DNA of 9,063 nt from Corallococcus sp. (GTDB taxonomy: Bacteria > Bacillota > Clostridia > Christensenellales > CAG-314): positions 1-9,063 of the forward strand of contig JAMPHX010000052.1 in the NCBI GenBank assembly GCA_023663205.1, in the 5' to 3' direction. Below, piece by piece: positions 6,200 to 9,063 of the stretch. The notes under the pieces are model-generated. The model saw nothing but the letters and a program-made list of their open reading frames with translations. It was not told the origin of the DNA and did no database searches. The stretch's first letter is position 1. Every line of letters starts with the position of its first letter. A program made the translations under genes and the position numbers.

Positions 6200-6681
6200 T
6201 TTTCTTCCTCCTTGAATTTTAATATCGTAAATTTGCCTTTTTCAAGACTGCCGACCTTTGCAGCAGTCAGTCCCGTTTGTTCTTTTAACCGCTCTATTTC
6301 CTCTTTTAACGCCGACACTTCGCTCACAAACGCCTTTATTGCCGTTTGGTAAAATGCCCTTTCCGTCAACAATCGGTCGTCCTCGTACCCCGCAACGTGC
6401 GGTAAACGGTACAATGTTTCCACCGTGTAGCGTTTGACCGTTTTCCCCTCCTCCGTCTGTTCGTGCAATTCGCAAACATTAACATCCGCAAGCACGTCGC
6501 GTGGAACGGTAAGACGTTTGTCCTCAAATACAAAAGCGGCACCGTTGACTGTCAGCACCGCTTTATTTTTGATTCGCCCTCTGTCTACAAGTTCTACGTC
6601 CAAATCTTCGTTGTCGTATATAACTACCTTGCCCGGCGAAAAATACGCCGATACTTCCCGCAATTTAAGTTTAGTCTTCAT
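6196..6681 (-). CDS. Phage protein of unknown function with beta-rich N-terminus and C-terminal coiled coil
   Basis: This is a 161-residue soluble protein. Residues 1-95 look like short beta strands (VVIYDNEDLDVEL, AVLTVNGAAFVFEDKRLTV, KRYTVETLYRL). Residues about 108-135 form a strong coiled coil (VSALKEEIERLKEQTG), and the end is lysine/glutamate rich. This layout suits a small trimeric or dimeric structural or assembly protein of the tail region, but I do not recognise a family. The start at 6681 is chosen because GAGGAGAG lies just upstream; the frame is open for 16 more codons, to 6729, inside the preceding gene and without a good ribosome binding site. It overlaps the preceding gene by 11 bp and the following one by 4 bp. 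Confidence 0.75.
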   Translation of the reverse strand: MKTKLKLREVSAYFSPGKVVIYDNEDLDVELVDRGRIKNKAVLTVNGAAFVFEDKRLTVPRDVLADVNVCELHEQTEEGKTVKRYTVETLYRLPHVAGYEDDRLLTERAFYQTAIKAFVSEVSALKEEIERLKEQTGLTAAKVGSLEKGKFTILKFKEEEK

Positions 6682-6934
6682 CGCCGCTCTCCTCGCCGAA
6701 TGCGTTATCGAACAACTCTTCCAACTCATCCGTCGGAATTTTTATGCCGAGTTCTTTCGCCGCGCTAAGCAATCCTATAAGCGCATGATTAAACTCGTCG
6801 CCCATTATCTCGTACAAATGCGCTTTTACCTTGTCTTGCTCGGGTACGCCCAAATCCTTGTACATCGACAAATAAGTTATAAGCGTTTCCACTTCGTCTT
6901 TTGCTACGTTAAGCCATGTTATTGTTTCATTCAT
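6671..6934 (-). CDS. Small helical phage protein with a half-ferritin-like motif
   Basis: This 87-residue acidic protein is predicted to be two long helices (about 5-28 and 35-62) and an acidic tail (69-87). Helix 1 has D13, E14, E16 and Y21; helix 2 carries E42, E47 and H50 in an ExxxxExxH arrangement (EIMGDEFNHA). This resembles one half of a ferritin-like or rubrerythrin di-iron bundle, which would need to dimerise, as encapsulated ferritins do. Iron binding is inference; a plain helical assembly factor is the alternative. AAAGGAG lies 7 nt before the ATG, and the gene starts 15 bp after the nucleotidyltransferase-like gene. The function in the phage is unknown. Confidence 0.75.
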   Translation of the reverse strand: MNETITWLNVAKDEVETLITYLSMYKDLGVPEQDKVKAHLYEIMGDEFNHALIGLLSAAKELGIKIPTDELEELFDNAFGEESGDED

Positions 6935-6949
6935 AGTTATTCTCCTTTT

Positions 6950-7489
6950 TTATTTTAACGCGTATATAGCGCGTTCGAGTTCGTCCAAGTAATCCACGGG
7001 CATTGCGCCGTCGTGGATTTGCTGCACTGTCTGTTTCTGCTTCTTTGTAAGCGCAACTGTGTTGTTTTGCAAAATAAACAGCAAGTACGCCACGTGATAC
7101 AAATTCTTTGTCAGTTTCGTCCCGTCGTTTATGCACGCAAGCACGCTTTTATCAAAGTTCAACGCTTTGTTCTCGACAATCCACTTTAACAACTCCACAT
7201 ACTTTGACCGTTGTGCCAATACGCTGTACTTTACCGGAAAGTCCTGCCCTATAATCTCCGCGTCGTACTGGTAACTTACTATATACGTCGGCACTGTTTC
7301 GTGCGTGAACTTTCGCTCGAAGTTCATGTAACTGTCAAGATTTGCTTTGGTTTTGTAAAAGCAATCTTCGCCGTTCTCGTATTTGTGGACGCAACTGTCC
7401 GCGTCGTCGCCCTCTGTCAGTACAACATAATCCGCGTCTTTGGGGTCGCTTAGCCCAAGCAGGCAACTGCCTATCAAATATTTTTCCAT
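6950..7489 (-). CDS. Nucleotidyltransferase-fold protein of the DNA polymerase beta superfamily
   Basis: The N-terminus of this 179-residue protein has the nucleotidyltransferase signature GS (7-8), then GLSDPKDADYVVL (12-24) with the D18-A-D20 metal-binding pair. D76 or E78 (YQYDAEIIG) could supply the third carboxylate. The C-terminal half resembles the helical part of phage and bacterial predicted nucleotidyltransferases of the COG3541 type: LTKNLYHVAYLL (126-137) and QQIHDG (156-161). Such proteins would transfer a nucleotide from an NTP to RNA, protein or a small molecule; the acceptor here is unknown. AAGGAGGT sits 5 nt before the ATG and overlaps the stop codon of the upstream tail gene, so it should be made together with the late structural proteins, which is unusual for such an enzyme. 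Confidence 0.75.
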   Translation of the reverse strand: MEKYLIGSCLLGLSDPKDADYVVLTEGDDADSCVHKYENGEDCFYKTKANLDSYMNFERKFTHETVPTYIVSYQYDAEIIGQDFPVKYSVLAQRSKYVELLKWIVENKALNFDKSVLACINDGTKLTKNLYHVAYLLFILQNNTVALTKKQKQTVQQIHDGAMPVDYLDELERAIYALK

Positions 7490-7499
7490 ACTTACCTCC

Positions 7500-8159
7500 T
7501 TATGCCGTATAAATGTTCAAAACAACGCTTTCGCTTGCGTCGCTTGACAATGCCAATACAATTGTTCCGGCAGTCGCTATACCGTTTACAGACCCCGCGT
7601 CGCCTGCGCCTGCACGCGTCTGCTTTCCGTCAAACACCAATGACAGTCCTGTCCCGTTTTTGTACACGCTGCCTTTTAAGTCATACGCTCCGATTGAGTT
7701 GGTGCCGCCCGACCATGTTACGGTAAGCGCGCCGTTGTCCTCTATTTCCGTACTTACTACAAACAACGCGTAGAATCCGTTTGCAAGCGCCGATGTTACA
7801 TTGACTGTGTAACTGTTACCCGCGCTAAGCGTCACTACCTGTCTGTTAAGCGTGCCTGCATAAGTTCCCGTCACCCCGAAGATATTTACACCGCTTTTGA
7901 TGTTACCCGCAACCAAATCCGCGTCGCCGTTTACCGTTACGCTCGACAAACCGTCATACCCGCTATCGGGCGTAACTGTTTGCGCAGTTGCTCTCGGCGT
8001 TACCGTCTTTGTTTGCAGCACAGGCTCGCTCCCCGTCGGTATACTTGCTATCTCGGCGGAGAAGTCCTGCGGGTTTATTGCGCCCGAAGTCTGCTTTTTT
8101 GCCCGTATTGCGTCCGCCACGTCCGTCAAAAAGTCCGTCAAGTTATTTGTCTTGCTCAT
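7500..8159 (-). CDS. Phage tail-associated structural protein
   Basis: This 219-residue protein begins with a short helical segment (NNLTDFLTDVADAIRAKK, then PQDFSAEIASIP), typical of a family of Firmicutes phage tail proteins. A conserved beta region follows at about 48-106 (KTVTPRATAQTVTPDSGYDG, LSSVTVNGDADL, NIKSGVNIFGVTGTY). The C-terminal 110 residues form a separate beta-rich, Gly/Ser/Thr-rich domain, probably exposed at the tip. A role in the tail fibre or baseplate is inferred from the family and from the neighbouring fibre gene, whose stop lies 11 bp upstream. AAGGAGA about 7 nt before the ATG supports the start. Confidence 0.82.
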   Translation of the reverse strand: MSKTNNLTDFLTDVADAIRAKKQTSGAINPQDFSAEIASIPTGSEPVLQTKTVTPRATAQTVTPDSGYDGLSSVTVNGDADLVAGNIKSGVNIFGVTGTYAGTLNRQVVTLSAGNSYTVNVTSALANGFYALFVVSTEIEDNGALTVTWSGGTNSIGAYDLKGSVYKNGTGLSLVFDGKQTRAGAGDAGSVNGIATAGTIVLALSSDASESVVLNIYTA

Positions 8160-8170
8160 AGTCTTTCTCC

Positions 8171-9055
8171 TTACACTGGCGTGTTAAGCGTTGTTGTTAT
8201 TGCTGTCGCTATTGCCGCATTAACGTCGCTTATAAGCGCAACTGTTCCCGTCGCGGCAGGAAACTTTACTTCGAGTTCTTCGTCATACTCGGCGGCTGCA
8301 ACCGTAAGCCTCACTCCCGATTGCGTTGCGATTGCCCCGTTTGTAAACAGTATACCGTTTGTTCCCTCTACGCGAACACCGCCGTTGTACATTTGCTCCG
8401 CAGAGTACACCTTCGTTGCCGCTATCTCCTGCTCGGTGTCCGTTGTTACAAATTTGCTCGTATCGGGCGCAGGACCTTGCGGACCTTGCGCTTGTACTCC
8501 GCTGTCTACATACTGCGCGCTTTCCTTGTCCCATTCGTACCAGTTGCCGTTTTCTCCTATATACGGCGGGTAACTGTTTTTGCTTGCCGCTGCCGCCGCG
8601 TCCTTTGCTTCCTCTGTCGCATTGGTTGACGTAAGATACAGCGACACAATGTCAAGGTCCGTCGGCGTACTTCCGCCTGCGCCCGCAAGACTGTTGTTTA
8701 CGGTAAACTCGTACACCCCGCTTGTTGCAATTGCATCGTACACGGTCGGATTGCTTGTATCGGGTACTTCGCGGATTTCGAGCGAAAAATACCACGCTCC
8801 CGCGTTCGCCAATACCGCCTGCGGTATTGCTATGTAATACTCGTACGTTTCCGTATTGTCCTGTTCCACCGTTACGCTGTTGCCGTCCGCCACCTCGCAC
8901 GTGCTGTTTTTTGCCGTTGACAGCCGTTGTGCCAAAAGCAGCGAGTCGGTCTTGACGCTTGCTTTTAAAATGTCATTCGTGCTTGCAAACGTAACCCACA
9001 GCGTCTGTGTCGGCGACAGTTTGCTTGTCGGGCGCACAACCAATTGATTGTACAT
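8171..9055 (-). CDS. Phage tail fibre / upper-baseplate-like protein with collagen-like patch
   Basis: The product is 294 residues from the first visible ATG. Residues 1-120 form a beta-rich N-terminal domain (LWVTFASTNDIL, YEYYIAIPQAVL, WYFSLEIREV) resembling the N-terminal domain of Firmicutes baseplate upper proteins. About 134-160 is a helical Ala-rich linker. About 162-190 carries the PPYIGENGNWYEWD pattern often found in phage fibres, leading into a GPQGPA collagen-like patch (191-196). The C-terminal 100 residues form a Thr/Ala/Val-rich fibre tip ending in a helix. It probably contributes to host recognition. The frame remains open to the window edge 8 bp upstream, and no ribosome binding site is visible there, so the true start could lie outside the window. 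Confidence 0.82.
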   Translation of the reverse strand: MYNQLVVRPTSKLSPTQTLWVTFASTNDILKASVKTDSLLLAQRLSTAKNSTCEVADGNSVTVEQDNTETYEYYIAIPQAVLANAGAWYFSLEIREVPDTSNPTVYDAIATSGVYEFTVNNSLAGAGGSTPTDLDIVSLYLTSTNATEEAKDAAAAASKNSYPPYIGENGNWYEWDKESAQYVDSGVQAQGPQGPAPDTSKFVTTDTEQEIAATKVYSAEQMYNGGVRVEGTNGILFTNGAIATQSGVRLTVAAAEYDEELEVKFPAATGTVALISDVNAAIATAITTTLNTPV

Positions 9056-9063
9056 ATAACTGT

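Noticed and set aside
6682..6729. A 16-residue N-terminal extension of the coiled-coil protein
   Set aside because: It lies inside the preceding gene and lacks a clear ribosome binding site; GAGGAG is placed correctly for the ATG at 6681.
6671..7489. An MNT/HEPN toxin-antitoxin pair formed by the nucleotidyltransferase and the small helical protein
   Set aside because: The small protein lacks the HEPN Rx4-6H motif, is very acidic, and the genes sit inside a phage structural operon with no promoter of their own.
1..9063. CRISPR array, rRNA or complete tRNA gene
   Set aside because: No regularly spaced repeat array, rRNA-like stretch or full cloverleaf with a TTCGAAT-type T-loop was seen on either strand.

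Overview
The window looks like the junction between the late end of a tailed-phage genome, most likely an integrated prophage, and host-type sequence of an anaerobic Bacillota (Clostridia-like) bacterium. Strong AGGAGG-type ribosome binding sites, bacterial Ig-like (Big_2) lipoproteins and a phage tail protein family common in Firmicutes support this. No taxon-specific marker is present. Every credible gene lies on the minus strand, so transcription runs from high to low coordinates.

Phage side (9063 down to about 4266): a tight late operon of eight genes, with gaps of 10-15 bp or overlaps of 4-17 bp. In transcription order it encodes a tail fibre or baseplate protein with a collagen-like GPQGPA patch (8171-9055), a second tail-associated structural protein (7500-8159), a nucleotidyltransferase-fold protein with a GS...DxD motif (6950-7489), an 87-residue helical protein with a half-ferritin-like ExxxxExxH pattern (6671-6934), a beta-rich plus coiled-coil protein (6196-6681), and three membrane proteins (5609-6199, 5167-5598, 4356-5183) in the position of a lysis module. 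No endolysin is visible. No internal promoter was recognised, so the operon is probably read from upstream of the window.

Junction (3861-4355): this gene-free stretch is the most structured part of the window. It holds five copies of AAC(C/T)ATT just after the last phage gene, which could be integrase arm sites. Next comes a roughly 159-bp imperfect palindrome flanked by ACAAAA direct repeats (MITE-like), with a terminator hairpin in its right arm. The edge of that arm reads like the 3' end of a tRNA-Ser gene including CCA, a possible attachment-site remnant. Further in are two TTGTACC repeats 11 bp apart. The exact phage/host boundary lies somewhere here but cannot be fixed from one end.

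Host-like side (3860 down to 1): a two-gene operon with a strong extended -10 promoter, a leader of about 150 nt and a terminator at the end (8-39). It encodes two secreted lipoproteins with Big_2 domains. The first (1600-3672) has two Big_2 domains, a likely YhcR-type OB-fold region, an atypical Ig domain and a C-terminal jelly-roll-like domain. The second (66-1571) has one Big_2 domain and a ComEC-type metallo-beta-lactamase domain with its metal ligands intact. Together they suggest cell-surface processing of nucleic acid or another phosphoester. The first gene carries a G8 run inside its coding sequence and a C8 run in its leader, so it may be phase-variable.
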